This document shows positions 1-15,822 of a stretch of DNA of 64,000 nt, piece after piece; the first letter of the stretch is position 1; each line of letters starts with the position of its first letter. Position numbers and translations under genes: made by a program. Below the pieces are notes generated by a model that did not search any database, was not told where the DNA came from, and saw only the letters and a list, made by a program, of their open reading frames with translations. This DNA comes from Mesodorylaimus sp. YZB2_4 (Eukaryota > Nematoda > Enoplea > Dorylaimida > Dorylaimidae), in assembly GCA_030248295.1 (NCBI GenBank), contig JASANH010000463.1, positions 248,001-312,000 on the forward strand. Direction: 5' to 3'.

Positions 1-1149
1 CGACTTGCAGCTCGATAACAAATGTGACAGTGCACAAGGACCCGGTTCACACCCGAATCGATTCTCTAGGGGTGCTGAATGTCTTGAGCACTCAAGAAGT
101 CTGCAAGTCGACCAAGGCTGGCTGCACTGCGTATACCTTTTCTTGGGGTCGTTTAGTATCAGTCGGCATACTCGATTATCCAAATGATATTCGGTTAAGA
201 CCAAATCTTTTTTTTCAGTCGCGTTAGAATCTTCTTTGTTCTCCTTTTTCGCAGTTTCGGTTGCTGACGAGGCGGCGGATTTTCCGGCTGATTTTTCCGA
301 TGTGCTTGTAACTGTTCGGAAAATAAGCCCTGTTAAATTTTTGACTCTAGAGCGCAATACTTGCCGGATAAGGTGCGCCATGCTTTTTAAAGAAAAACTA
401 GAAGCCGAATTTCACGAGTAAAACGAGTGAAAATTGATTGGTAATAACGCATCTAGTTAGTGCAAAAAACCATGTTCAATCTTCCCGCGCCTAGCAGACA
501 GCAACTAAACCTGGCGGGAGCTTCAACTTTTGACGAACATGAAACGTGTGCAAAGCACCGTCGGTGTTCACTCTAGGCAAAGAAACCGAACACCATCCAT
601 TGTTTTCTAAAATACCGAACTATTTTTTATACTAAATCTTTAGAATATACAGCACCAGTTTTCCTCTCCGAAGTCAACTCTAGGAGCACAATCGCAAGGG
701 GGCAACTTTGACGAGGACATGCTTCCTTGGACTACGAATGCACTCCCGTCCTTTTACCTTTTTCCTTCACTTTATTCGCCTTGTGGGGAGAGAGATTTGA
801 AAAATTATTTCTGAGAGCTGACATAAAATGAGGTGGAGCGTGCCTTGATGCAGGATGCTCTGGAGCAGATAAGACTCGCATGTCCAATCCATCTTATACG
901 CTACGTACAACTTTTCTCTTCAAAATCAGAATGAAAAAACCTTCCAAATATTTTTTATCTAAAGCGAGGTCAAAACTTCGCACAGAAGGGGCGTCGTTTC
1001 CGGGCTATAGAGCGCTTTACCTGATGTGTGTGAGTGTGAATGGATGCGGTCATAAAGCGAGTAGGTCAGCCTAACCGAGCCTGACAACTATGAGCTGTGT
1101 CCAGGTCACTCTCTAATCTCTGTGCTTGGTTTTTGTGACGCATTTCGAA
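1..1149. other. Left edge, no confident gene
   Basis: One frame starting at base 3 stays open to about base 228 and contains three cysteines and an N-V-T site. It could be the tail of an exon from a gene to the left, but no convincing splice donor or family match is visible. The rest of the stretch shows no supported feature. Confidence 0.2.
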
Positions 1150-1460
1150 GCACTCATTTAGGTATTATGGATAGTTCTGGTCCCTGGTAATGAGACCCCT
1201 GGGTGCATCCTGTTTTGACAGAACGACCCGGCGTGAGCGTCAGTGCTGTCCAGAGTTCGAACACCTTCGCCCATCCAGAGTCTGTAGACTCGAAGGAAGT
1301 TAGGTACACGAGCAAGATGCGCAAAGGGACGCTTACGACCAAACATGGAAGTTTATACGGATCACCTATCCATGCTATCCTGTATCACACGTGACCAACG
1401 TGCACGTGATATATGTTAGACAAGGACCAAACACGGAAAGGCTGACGAGAGAAGCCTAGA
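1150..1460 (-). repeat. Extra copy of the duplicated flanking unit
   Basis: Read on the minus strand this matches the unit at about 3640-4000 and the one at 5500-5790. Shared landmarks are a GATTTCTAGGC motif, a GGATAGGTGATCC-like motif and a CATCCTGTTTTGAC motif. No protein-coding counterpart is attached to it. Confidence 0.6.
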
Positions 1461-1679
1461 AATCCCCAACAATTTTCAGTTCCCCATCGCAGCTCTTCAA
1501 AAGTAACTCGTCCGATGATCAACACTGGGTCGACTGCTACAGTATGCTGTGCAGAAATCTGTTTGTCCTGAGCGAACTGTAATTGATAAGCTATAGTTCT
1601 ATTGCTAGCAGAGCATGTTTTGGTCATTCAGGCATGGAGCGGCTGTAAAGCACCCCAACTACCAGTGTGTGAGCAAGCC

Positions 1680-1685
1680 TTTATT
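1680..1685 (-). terminator. Poly(A) signal AATAAA of the left secreted-protein gene
   Basis: AATAAA on the minus strand, about 90 nt after the stop codon. The surrounding sequence matches the 3' flank of the right-hand paralogue. Confidence 0.6.
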
Positions 1686-1773
1686 CGTGGTGCAAAGGGG
1701 AGTATATAAAGTGCGCATTCAGGCAAATTAGATATCAGACAAATATCGTAGCAGGACGAGGTGCTAACCTTTT

Positions 1774-2208
1774 TCAATCACTTATCATTGTCCATTGAGC
1801 TCCTCCTCGGAGCACGGCCAAGCATTTGGTGTTGAATGGGTCGGTGAACTCCTCGTCCAACGAAATGCAGGCTGGGACACGACCAAAATGGGAGCACTGG
1901 CCAGTGACTTCATTGACCACTCTCTCTTCGATCGTACACGCCACGGGGTCGTTGCTGCCCTCGTTTCCAACGATGCGACAATGTCGGCTGAAGGGATCCA
2001 TCAGCGATGGATTCGTCGACATGCAGACTGCTCGTCCTCCTGCCAATCTGGAGCAGTTGCCACGACTAACCCGGGTCTGCGGAATGGCCATCGTGCAATT
2101 CTTCCCGGGCTCTGACCGTTCCCAGCGACTCCCTTCGATCGGCTGCACGCCGCTGTTGACAAGGATCATGAAAAATAAGATGACTGAAAAAGCAACGGCC
2201 GAAGTCAC
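1774..2208 (-). CDS. Secreted eight-cysteine protein, left paralogue
   Basis: This is an intronless 144-residue protein. Residues 1 to about 26 form a signal peptide (hydrophobic core AVAFSVILFFMILV), so secretion is inferred. The mature part is two copies of one four-cysteine module with spacing C-x13-C-x8/9-C-x14-C. Each module ends in a D-P-F-(S/N)-x-x-C motif, near residues 70-76 and 122-128. I do not recognise the family. The gene lies in an inverted duplication, head to head with a close paralogue about 2.5 kb away. A TATA box lies upstream at the expected distance and a poly(A) signal follows the stop. The start is the only ATG that gives a signal peptide. Conservation of the cysteines between the two paralogues argues that it is a real coding gene. 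Its role is unknown. Confidence 0.8.
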   Translation of the reverse strand: MTSAVAFSVILFFMILVNSGVQPIEGSRWERSEPGKNCTMAIPQTRVSRGNCSRLAGGRAVCMSTNPSLMDPFSRHCRIVGNEGSNDPVACTIEERVVNEVTGQCSHFGRVPACISLDEEFTDPFNTKCLAVLRGGAQWTMISD

Positions 2209-2274
2209 GATTCTTCACGATTCTTCACGATTCAGAGGATCAAGCGTGTCTGATCTGAACATGTAGTCTCTTCG

Positions 2275-2282
2275 CTTTTATA
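2275..2282 (-). promoter_or_regulatory. TATA box of the left secreted-protein gene
   Basis: TATAAAAG on the minus strand, about 67 nt before the ATG, in the same place as the TATA box of the paralogue. The 5' leader between them contains a short direct repeat (ACGATTCTTC) near 2212-2235. Confidence 0.6.
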
Positions 2283-3702
2283 GAGCCTGGTCAACGACAA
2301 AATATGTGCACAACATCGCGTGATCGGAGGATGGGAGGACGGATGAATCGCCTGATATTCAACCTAATTGCGCCGAAAATTACTGTAATGAGCAGAAGGT
2401 ACCCGCCCAGATCGAACACCTGCTCGATGCAATGGGTGACGTTCGCGAAATAATGAGCTAGTTATTTTTGACAAGTCATCCCGACTAGAAAAATTATAGT
2501 TTGCCTGGCCAAGTACGTCAATCGAAGTGGAAGTGGCGGGTGTGCTTGGACTCGGTCAGCTCGAGGACGATTTTCCAGCTAGTTCGAAGCACAAGATATG
2601 TGAATGGCAGGTACGACAAAATGTATGCACGACAGGCTCTGAGACCAAATAGATTTCAGGTGCATCAAAGCTGAGCTTGCTACCATCCAGATATGCACTA
2701 TTGTGCTGGCTTCCTTGAGCCTTCTAGTAGCTAGTTGCTTCGTTCTGCATTGTCATATCTAGACCTAATCCTTGATCACAGCTCTGTTCCGTGGTCCAGG
2801 GTTTTCCCTGGCTTGACGTCCCTCTTAGACGGATATTTTTCGTGCATAGTTCGCTGATTGTTGCTGACAAGCATCGATGTATGATCCGTAAGCTCAAAAT
2901 AGTTCCATACTCGGTCGAAATTGCCCCTTTGCTCGTCCTGCTCACGTGCACTCGTTATACCCGCCGTCCCCATCGTCCGTAGGGCGATAGGGTCAACAGC
3001 GTTCGCTCTCGCGATGCACCTACATGTATGCTCTGGTCCTCTTCGTCAAAACAGGATGCAGCGCTCATTACAGCAATCAGAATTATAGCTGTGCCGAGCG
3101 ACATAAACGTCGAAATGCGTCTCCAAAGAGAGGGTGCCAAAAGACATGCCAAGTTTCTGACTGCGTTGTGTACCCAGAACATCCCCACCATGTCTTAACG
3201 CGGGGCAGATTTTCCGAAGCATGAAAACCAATCCACTACTGTCTGACACTTTGCCAGACTACCATGTGTCACTTTTTAAAAACTTGCCACGAAGGAGGCA
3301 TTATCGACTTTTAGACCCGGATCTCCAAAGAAAAATATATAAATATGAGTTGCCTTTATATCTCCAAAAATTAGAATGAGGCAAGTCGAGCGCAGCCTGC
3401 ATGCAGGTACTCGTAGAAGGGAAATTACTGATTATGAGTGCGCATGCCCGCCTGGTATATCACAGTTCTTCAAACATACCATCACATTTTAAGCATCAGC
3501 TTGAGATGAACTGGGTTTCGGACGTCTCACGCGTTTCTTTGGACGAGTACCACACCCACCTGTTGAATACAGAGTCCATCGTCCTGTCAGTCAAGAGTCA
3601 AGAGCGCGTGGGGCGACGACAGGCAACAGACGCTTGATGATTTCTAGGCATCTCAATGGTTCGCCTTCCTCGCTCGGCATTTTTGTCTGATGGATATCAC
3701 GA

Positions 3703-3719
3703 TGGTGTGTGTGTGTGTT
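3703..3719. repeat. (GT)n microsatellite near the centre of the inverted duplication
   Basis: A short uninterrupted GT run in the unduplicated centre between the two arms. Confidence 0.6.
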
Positions 3720-4682
3720 ACAAGTGATATAGGATAGCGTGGATAGGTGATCCGTACTCCAAAATCAAGCTGCAATCTGTGAGGACGAAAGTGGGGGGGG
3801 GGGCGGTTCCAGAGCATCTACACAATGCAGTCAGAAACTGAGCATGTCTTTTGGCACCCTCTCTTTGGTGACGCATTTCGACGTCCATGTCGCCCAGCAC
3901 AGCTCATTTTGATTGCTGTAATGAGCGCAGCATCCTGTTTTGACGAAAAGGACCAGAGCATAGGTGCATCGCGTGAGCGAACGCTGTCATAAGTCCCTAC
4001 GGACGATGGGGACATTGAGTACAAATGAGCAAAATGCGCGGAGGGGCAATTTCGACCAGTGAGAAACTATTTTGAGCTTACGGATCACACATCTAAGCTT
4101 CTCGTCAACAATCACCGGCCTGCGCACGAATGATATCCATCGGAGGAAAACGTTAAGCCAGCGAAGACCCCGGACCACGGGACAGAGCTGCGATCGAGAA
4201 TTGGGTTCTAGTTTTTACTCTTCCCCAAAATGACGAGTGCAGAACGGAGAGGGCGGACACTAAAAAGCTAACAGATGAACTCAGGCCAGCCTACACAACA
4301 GTGCAAATCCAGATGTCAAAAGACGATAGATGGTCCAACTAGAATCTCTCTGGTCCCATAGCCTGACGTGCATGTCTTGTGCTGCTGGCGAATCTTGTGC
4401 TTCGACCTAGCCGACAGAAACAGGTCAAACCCACACTTCCACTTCGATTGACGTTGTTGGATTTGCAAGCTATAATTTTTCTGGCCAGGATCACGTGTCA
4501 AAAAATAATTGGCTCATTATTTCGCAAACATCGCCCAGTGCTTCGACAGGTGCATCCTGGCGAGCACCTACCCCTCATTACAGTAATTTTCAGCGCGATT
4601 AGTTCGAATATCTGGAGATTCATCCGTCCTCCCATCCTTGGATCATGCGACGTCGCACACATATTTCTTGTTGACCAGGCTC

Positions 4683-4690
4683 TATATAAG
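4683..4690 (+). promoter_or_regulatory. TATA box of the right secreted-protein gene
   Basis: TATATAAG about 55 nt before the ATG, giving a likely transcription start near 4712. The flanking sequence matches the TATA region of the left paralogue in inverted orientation. Confidence 0.65.
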
Positions 4691-4744
4691 GGGCGAGACG
4701 ACAGGGTCAGCTCAGTCTACGCTTGATTCCCTAAATTGTGAAGG

Positions 4745-5161
4745 ATGACTTCGGCCATTGCGTTCTTCGGCATCTTATTTTTCGCTGTCGCTGTCAACAG
4801 CGGCGTGCAGTCGATCGAAGGGAGTCGCTGGGAACGGTCAGAGCCCAGGAAGAATTGCACGATGGCCATTCCGCAAACGCGAGTTACCCACGGCCGCTGC
4901 TCCAGCCTGGCAGGAGGACGAGCAGTTTGCCTATCGACCAACCAGTTGGTGATGGACCCGTTCAGCGTACAATGTCGCGACGCTGGAAACGATGGCAGCA
5001 ACGACCCTGTGGCGTGTACGATCGAGGAGAGAGTGGTCAAGGAAGTGATCGGCAAGTGTTCTCACTTTGGTCAAGTCCCGGCGTGCGTTTCGTTGGATGA
5101 GGACTTTGGCGACCCATTCAACACCGAATGCGTGTTCGCTCGCCGCGGAGACACTAAATGA
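4745..5161 (+). CDS. Secreted eight-cysteine protein, right paralogue
   Basis: This intronless 138-residue protein is the clear paralogue of the one on the left arm of the inverted duplication. The signal peptide is conserved (M-T-S-A-I-A-F start, then the S-R-W-E-R-S-E-P mature start). All eight cysteines are kept, in two C-x13-C-x8/9-C-x14-C modules each closed by D-P-F-x-x-x-C. Differences are concentrated between the cysteines and at the C-terminus. The gene has a TATA box, a short leader and an AATAAA signal 115 nt after the stop, so it looks intact and expressible. The function is unknown. An internally duplicated, disulfide-rich secreted protein in a recently duplicated pair would fit a fast-evolving secreted effector, defence or cuticle protein, but nothing in the sequence decides between these. 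Confidence 0.82.
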   Translation: MTSAIAFFGILFFAVAVNSGVQSIEGSRWERSEPRKNCTMAIPQTRVTHGRCSSLAGGRAVCLSTNQLVMDPFSVQCRDAGNDGSNDPVACTIEERVVKEVIGKCSHFGQVPACVSLDEDFGDPFNTECVFARRGDTK

Positions 5162-5275
5162 AATGATGGAAAAGAGGTCAGCTTTAAGCATCTCGCCCTC
5201 GTATGATATTTGTCTGATATATAATTCCCACATAATTCTGATATATAATCTCTATATGCTCCCCTTTGCACCACA

Positions 5276-5281
5276 AATAAA
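5276..5281 (+). terminator. Poly(A) signal AATAAA of the right secreted-protein gene
   Basis: AATAAA about 115 nt after the stop codon, with the same position and context as in the paralogue. Confidence 0.65.
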
Positions 5282-5499
5282 GTCCTGCTATCTAGCACAC
5301 TCGCAGCTGAGTTGTTTAGTGGCTGCTCCATGGCAAAATGACCAGAGCCTATGCTCGTGCTAGCAGTGAAGCAGCAGAAGCATCGCCCCATCGATGGCAG
5401 TCCCCTGGACCAATCGATTCCTCTTCAACATAGCGATAGACTCAGGTTAATCATCAGATGAGTTATTTTCAAGAGCAGCGATGAGGAACAAGACACTTG

Positions 5500-5790
5500 G
5501 CGATTTCTAGGCTCCTCTCGCCATGGCTAGCCTTTCTGATTTTGGCGTCATTGTCTGGTGGATATCAAGTGTGCGTGTGCTGCGAGCGATGCTGGATTGC
5601 CCAGATAGGTTACCCTTATATAGTTCCATATCTGGTCGATATCGTCCCTCCGTCCATCCTGCTCATGTGTACTACCCGTCGTCTAGTGCATAGCCAGGAT
5701 GGACGAGGGGGTTTAAACTTCGGACGTCATTGACGCACACTCCATGTCGATGCGTCAAAACAGGATGCACCTCGATGCATTATCATCAGG
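5500..5790 (+). repeat. Third copy of the duplicated flanking unit
   Basis: Matches 3640-4000 and, inverted, 1150-1460, beginning at GATTTCTAGGC and ending at the CAAAACAGGATGCA motif. It shows that the locus has been duplicated more than once. Confidence 0.6.
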
Positions 5791-7082
5791 AGTCAGTTAT
5801 CGATCGCATGCGTCACGAACGGTTTGGAATGCGTCAGAATAGAAAACCATTGGATGCCCTGCCATTGGTAATATCAGGCAGAGTAGTGTCAATGATTTAG
5901 GACAATCGTCCAAGTTCCCGAAGGAAACAGAAAATACACAACCGGTGGGAAAAAATTGTTCCCCAGTTTTGAAATACATGAATCGATGAATTAGACTCTC
6001 ACCATGGGCCGTGGAATAATCCAAGACTGTCAGGGTAACTGGCGATCAGCGTAGAGTCAGCAAGCAAGAGCGAGTCACAGGAATGCGGACAGGGTGTCTT
6101 ACGCGCAACCAGGTAGGATTGTTTCGCGCGGGATGATATCGAGCACAGTCACTCCTTATCAAACAATATTGCCGGGGGAGGTCAATACAAGGCGGGACAA
6201 AGATTAAAGCTTTAAGGATTTAAGGAGTACACGTATTCTGTACTCTTCCAATTCGGATTAGACTGCCTGCGATTTCTTCTCCATTCTAGAATTAGGGCAT
6301 CATTGCAATACGCTTCATCGTTATGCCATCCTGCTTTGTGTTCAGAACCTTTTCTTTCTACTGCAACTTTTTAGTGAGTCTTTTTTTTAACTCGCAGTCC
6401 TCCCTTTTCACATAAGACTTCAAAATCAGTATCTTATCCTCGATCTTAGTCCCAGTCATTCTTTTCCTTACCAACATAAATATACACAACGAAATAACAT
6501 TACAATCTACAAGATTCAAACTAAATACTTTTCATAATATGCGCCAATTCGCGTAAAAGCACACCGTACCTGAGCATCAATATGTACCTCTTCCTGCGAG
6601 CCCCCCTCTATCTTCTATCGTGAATCCATTATCGATATTATTACTTCGTTTACTTGCTAATTGAGCGCATTAACGGTCAAGATACCTCCGCTCTGATTTA
6701 CAGTCAGGAGTGCTTGCATGGCGCCTATCACACAATTAGCAGTGTATAGTGAATTTTAAATTCAGAAGCCCCAAACCATGGTGCGCGAGTTTTCGACAGT
6801 TTAAAAACAGACCAGGTGTGCCTTCCATCTTCAGATAAGACTGTCGTACCGATTGACCGTGCGAAACAAGTCTCAGGAAGCCTCAATCCAGCAGGTTTTT
6901 AGAAAATTACCGGGCCTTTGCACTCGGAAGTGTAGTAACTTGCGCATCGATCGCGTGCTGTCTGCTAGTAGCGCCAAAAAACCGGCTAATCAGGGCGAGC
7001 TAGCAAATTTGTATATTTAAAAGCTAGTTATAAAATACGCGTTGCTAATTTCGTTCGGCTGACTTTTTGATTGAGCCTGATC
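5791..7082. other. Intergenic region before the LC3 gene
   Basis: No gene or repeat is supported here. An AT-rich TATATTTAAAAG sequence near 7012 could be part of the LC3 promoter but is not distinctive. Confidence 0.4.
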
Positions 7083-11032
<3,950 letters not shown>

Positions 11033-13399
11033 GACCAACATTTAAAAAAAAATATCCGCAGGGGGGTAGAAAATTTGCTGGTATTTTTAATGGTAATTTT
11101 GTATGTTCAGTGAAACTTCTGGGGTTTATTGAGAGGACTTCCAGCTTTTCACGATTTTGTAAGAGAAAGTGTGCTCGTTTTTGAGAATTTTTTACTGATG
11201 TGCATTTCTTGCGGTTAGCATTTTTTGAATGCCTTAAAAGCTTTTTCCACTCGCATTTTCAGCGTTCTGGTTCAATTGGCTCAAATTGGTTTTCTCATTC
11301 CATTATTTGCCTTTGCATAATTCCAGTTTTTTAATTTGGAATTTCTTGCCTTTTTTTGAAATAATTTTGTACATTACAATGGTTTGTCTCTTTAAGCACT
11401 TTGTAAATTAGATAGGGTGCTAATATTCTGCATGCGTATTTTGACAGTGCACAATAGTGATTTGGTTCATGGCGATATCAAATGAATGCTCTCTTTTGTG
11501 ATCTTTTTTGATGAATTTTTGTATTTTTCAGGTTCCCATGAACCATATTGAACTTTTCCGCCTTTTATACGTTCCCTGACTATAAAAACCCATAACACAT
11601 ACTTATCCCATTCCTATTTTTTATGTAACCAATGTCATTTTAGCCTGGCTTCTCTCAATCCGCAAACGCGCTGATGAGAATTTAGGTGGCTAGGTATGGG
11701 ATCGATTTTGGAATGGGATTGGGTCCGATGGGCTGCTGCTGCTTCTTCGTTAAGACGCGCATGAAATAGGCCATTTGCAGCTTCCTAGAGGCCCTAGTAG
11801 CGGCCGTCGAGGTGCCGCTATTGGACTTAGTTACTATGTGCTTGCGCCAAGGCCATAAATGGAGATTCCTGCTTGGCCTCTGGGGGCTTCGAATAGAAGA
11901 CTCGCCCGGGTCGATGTTGGTCATTGCCGATCGAGCCTTGCCCGAGTAGTCGGCTTTAGAATTGCTTAGTCACTCTGGTTTCGTTCGCTACATGGGCGCG
12001 GGGTCTCGAAGGGAATAAGGGGAAATTCCTCGAGCCCTGGTCTCACTCACTTGGTGAATGGGGAAACGTTTCAGAAAGAGTCTAGTTTTCCACTAGTTCA
12101 ATTCCATATACGGCCAGACTCGTTTAGCGCCAGCGATGGTGCATATTTTTCGAGTATGGTTACATCCGTTCCCCTTTCGCTGGCTATGGCCCCGTTGCGA
12201 ATAAGCTCTCTGACATACTAGTTCTGGCCAATGATGGATCGATGTTCCAGTCTTTCATGGGCGGCCACTTTACATCGCCTGAATTTGGTCATTGTCTCCT
12301 CGTTACTGTGCGCACAACAGGATTTCGTAGTCAATTTTGTCTCGCCAGTTTGCGAATACCGTTTTTTGAACAGTTTGTTTGCCTAGTGCAGGTTATCCTG
12401 GTGTTCGGGCTCGGAGGGATCCAGTTCTCGTTCAACATGGTCTTTGCTTTTGGGGAAAGACAAATCGGCTTTCTGAGATCATAGAAATGATGTGATGTTT
12501 CGCGTGGGTTTAAGTTTTAGCGGGAAATTCAAACTGGAGATATGCTAGATTGTGGCCATCAATGAATAAAACAGACAACCTTAAAAAGTAAATTTCTGCC
12601 AAGAAGTATTATTAGTTTTTGGCCTCTAGGTTCATATAATTGCCCTTGCTCATTCAAACGAAGAATTAAATTATATGAAAAACGCTCTATGGCGGGAAAT
12701 TCAAATTTTGTTCGAAAGATGGTTGTGTGTCTGGACAAAATATTTCTACTCTTTCCTGAAAACTAGGGTGTGTTAGAACCACCTTTGAGCAAAGACCAAG
12801 AAGGGGTGACTAAAAAGATGGTGGTTTCCTGCTCCTATTGGAATCAATTTTCTCCTGCATGTGTACTTTGTGTCTAAGCTTGACTTTTCTCTTGTTGGCA
12901 TGCTTTTTAATACTTACCAGCTCCTTTCTAACGGCTACTTTAGCTAAAAAACAGTCGACTCGCGTCAAGGTTTCTACATACAGTACTTTGCCTTGGACCC
13001 CAGGCGAAGTATGCAGGAGACTTAAGGTGGTGCCCTAAGCAAAAAGTTTCAGCGTGCCGGCCCATGGTTTTCAGGGAGAGATCCAGAAGAGAGAAAAATA
13101 GAACTTTGTCTGACTTAGCAGAGGCATCCGAAGTGGTCATATTCGAGGATTTACAGTAATTTCCTCATCATAGGACAGGAAAACAGTGTTTTTCACAAAT
13201 ATGATATCAGCATTTTTCTTACGACCTACTCGAACCATTGGCAAATTCTTATCTTTCATCGCGCTGTTTATCACGAGTTATTTCATCTTTTCTTAGTCCT
13301 TTCTGTTTTCGTGCTTGAATCACCCTTTTAAAACTCCACAATAATTAGCTCCCGAAGAGAAGGCAGATGCTTTTTGTTGATGAGCTTTCCGTCAAAAAC

Positions 13400-13610
13400 A
13401 AAGCTTATCACAAGTTAGTGATAAGCATTACCCGATATAAGAAAGCTTATCCGATAATTTGTCACGTCATCAATTCCATAATAATTGTACCAGACACGAT
13501 AAGTGATCAGCTTATCATCAGATATAAAAAGCTTATGTGATAACCTCGTCACGTTATCAATTTCCAAATGCTTATACATTTAAGACACGACAAGTGATAA
13601 GCTTATCACT
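13400..13610. repeat. Tandem imperfect repeat of about 85 bp with GATAAGCTTATC palindromes
   Basis: Two adjacent units (about 13443-13526 and 13528-13610) and a partial third one on the left share AAAGCTTAT, GTCACGT(C/T)ATCAATT and AGACACGA(T/C)AAGTGAT. Each unit contains self-complementary GTGATAAGCTTATCAC-type sequence. Confidence 0.7.
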
Positions 13611-15434
13611 CGACTGACCGCCTTTTCTGTGTTATCTGTGCGTGTTTCCTAATCTCAATCCTGTCGACTCGATTCTTATTAGATTTCTCAGAGACTTTAA
13701 GCGATCGTTTTTTCGCATAAAAGTTCACTGTTCTAGATTTTCACACAATCAGTCTCTCATGTGCAAGAAACTTTCCGAGGAAGGTGAGCGGAGAAAAGGA
13801 AGTTTTTTGCTTTACTTGATCGATAAGCACGTCGCAGGCTCGACTGAGTGAAATAATTTGCTTTCCGACCTAGGTTTTATCGATTTGCTGGCTTGCCGCG
13901 CTGGCTTAGTTGGTCCAGGCTTGCCAGGCCATCGCTCCAGTTGCCAGTTAGCTTTTTGGTAACCTTGTCGTACATAAGAACTACATTTGGCATTTTTGTG
14001 GCGGGTGAAAGTTGTAGTCGCAAAAGATGCAAGTTCAGAGAAGTGATATCATGTGCAACTGCGACTTATGGCCACACCCATTTTTCCCAGGCATTACCCA
14101 AAGCTCCTCGTTGGTTGCAGTTTTGTGCCTTCGCTAGGCCACAAGTTTTTTCTCAACAATCTAATTTTCGAATATTGCTGGTGCCTAAACACAACCGATG
14201 CACTTCTTTTTTGGGCAACACGGAAATATCTCACATTCACGTCGCAATGCGTCGTTTTGAAAATAAAATTTAAATTTCCCGCCTTTTTTGGTTGTATTTA
14301 TTAACCAGCTCTAGTCGGGTCGATTTTAGGAGAGAACCGACTCGGTTATGTAACGATGGCCTCGCTTCTGCTTCAATGCTTTTTTACGCTAGCTGCATTC
14401 GTAATTGACGTTCGTGGTATCAATTGCCTACGGTCTGTTCTCGGGGTGAAGTAAAGAAAGAAGAGCAGCTAAAATCGACTTTTTCAATTTCGAACCTATT
14501 TCATCAATGTTGGCCAACTGTGCAAACAGTGCCACAATTTTGACTTTCATTCAGCGAATTGAGGGTGGGATGCGAATTGGCGGCTTGAAATGTTAGCCAA
14601 AGGCGAAAACGGAGAGTGCTAGCCCATATTAGGTTCCTCCTTGGGTGACTATCTGCGCACGAAGAATAGACGAGGCGAGGCCGACGACGGGCACCTTAAT
14701 CATTTATTGATAAAGCTACCTCGTAGTTTTCCATTGTTCCCTCTGTCCGCCCCATTTTGTTCTCCTACCCTTTTGTCCTTTCAAAGAGTTGAGAGAAATT
14801 ATTTATTTGAGACTTGGGAATACGTGTTCGCTGCTGCACATGCGAGGGTCTCAGCTAGGTGTTAGGCGAGGGGTATAGATCGACAGAAGTTGTGTGAGCC
14901 TAGTTAGACGAGGTTTGTCGCTTGGGGCGATCTTTGACTAGTTTCACTCTTCGAGAACAGGGACCAATCGATGGCGACTACTGTCACAGGATCAATGAGA
15001 CTCATGAATTTTTCTGTCCTAGATTTTAGAGTCAGGAATTTTTTCCCCTGTTGGGTTTAGTCAGTGAATCAGTTGGTCCTTGTAAGAGGTTTGTTCTAGA
15101 CCCGTGATAAGTGAATAACTAGATCTGGCCTGTCTAACTTTTCTTGCTCCCCCAGAAGAGAAATGCTCGCTTGGAAATCTGAAGAAACTTAACCCCAACC
15201 ATCTGATTTTCAGTTGTTATGGGATTTCGGTTAGTCTATAAACTACTTTAGTAGCTCAGGCTCCATAGGCTACTTAAGTCAATTATATGCTGCACAGCAG
15301 AGAACGTTTTTTCTTCCAAAATGCACAGCTACAGCAGCAATTTCCTAAAACGTTTTTCGGGGACTGCAAAAATTTTATGAACTTGAGGAGTGAAGTTTTA
15401 AATTTTTCGCGAGGCGCCCCAAGAACTCTATATA

Positions 15435-15822
15435 GGGCACGGGCTTTTCTCGAATTTCTGCTTCGCGGGCTCTAGCAGACATATGGCGGTGCGAAATGGA
15501 TCGCGATTGACTGGCCGATTTGGCGTGTGCGCACCCGACATGACGTCATCCGAGGCCTGTGTCGAAATAAATCATCAAATAAAATATAAATTAAGACGTG
15601 TACGAACTATGAAATATAAATCAATTAAATTTATTTGTTGTGTATAATTGAAAATTTTCATTTAATTTTTATTTTTTTTCATGTTTTATCTCGACACAAG
15701 CCTCGCATGACGTCATTTCGGGTGCGCACACACCAAATCGACCAGTCAATCGCGATCCATTTCGCACCGCCACATGTCTGCTACAGCCCGCTAAGCCGAA
15801 ATTTGAGAAAAAGCCTGTGCCC
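15435..15822. mobile_element. Foldback element with about 138-bp arms
   Basis: Arms 15435-15572 and 15685-15822 are about 85-90 percent identical inverted copies around a very AT-rich centre. Shared segments include TAGCAGACAT, GGCGGTGCGAAATGGATCGCG and ATGACGTCAT. The perfect TGACGTCA octamer in each arm is a CREB/ATF-type site. There is no ORF and no clear target duplication, so the class is undecided. Confidence 0.75.

Larger units (their letters stand above)
1620..5290. repeat. Large imperfect inverted duplication
   Basis: Two arms, about 1620-3250 and 3800-5290, are diverged reverse complements of each other. Each arm carries a secreted-protein gene at its outer end and about 1 kb of matching upstream DNA. 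Matching landmarks include the segments around 2290-2340 and 4620-4680 (TATA region), 2780-2960 and 4010-4200, and 3000-3180 and 3830-3990. The genes point away from the centre, so the arms share the promoter side. Confidence 0.85.

Noticed and set aside
1704-1712. TATATAAAG on the plus strand, as a promoter
   Set aside because: It lies in the 3' flank of the left secreted-protein gene, whose paralogue has matching 3' sequence without this motif, and no plus-strand gene follows.
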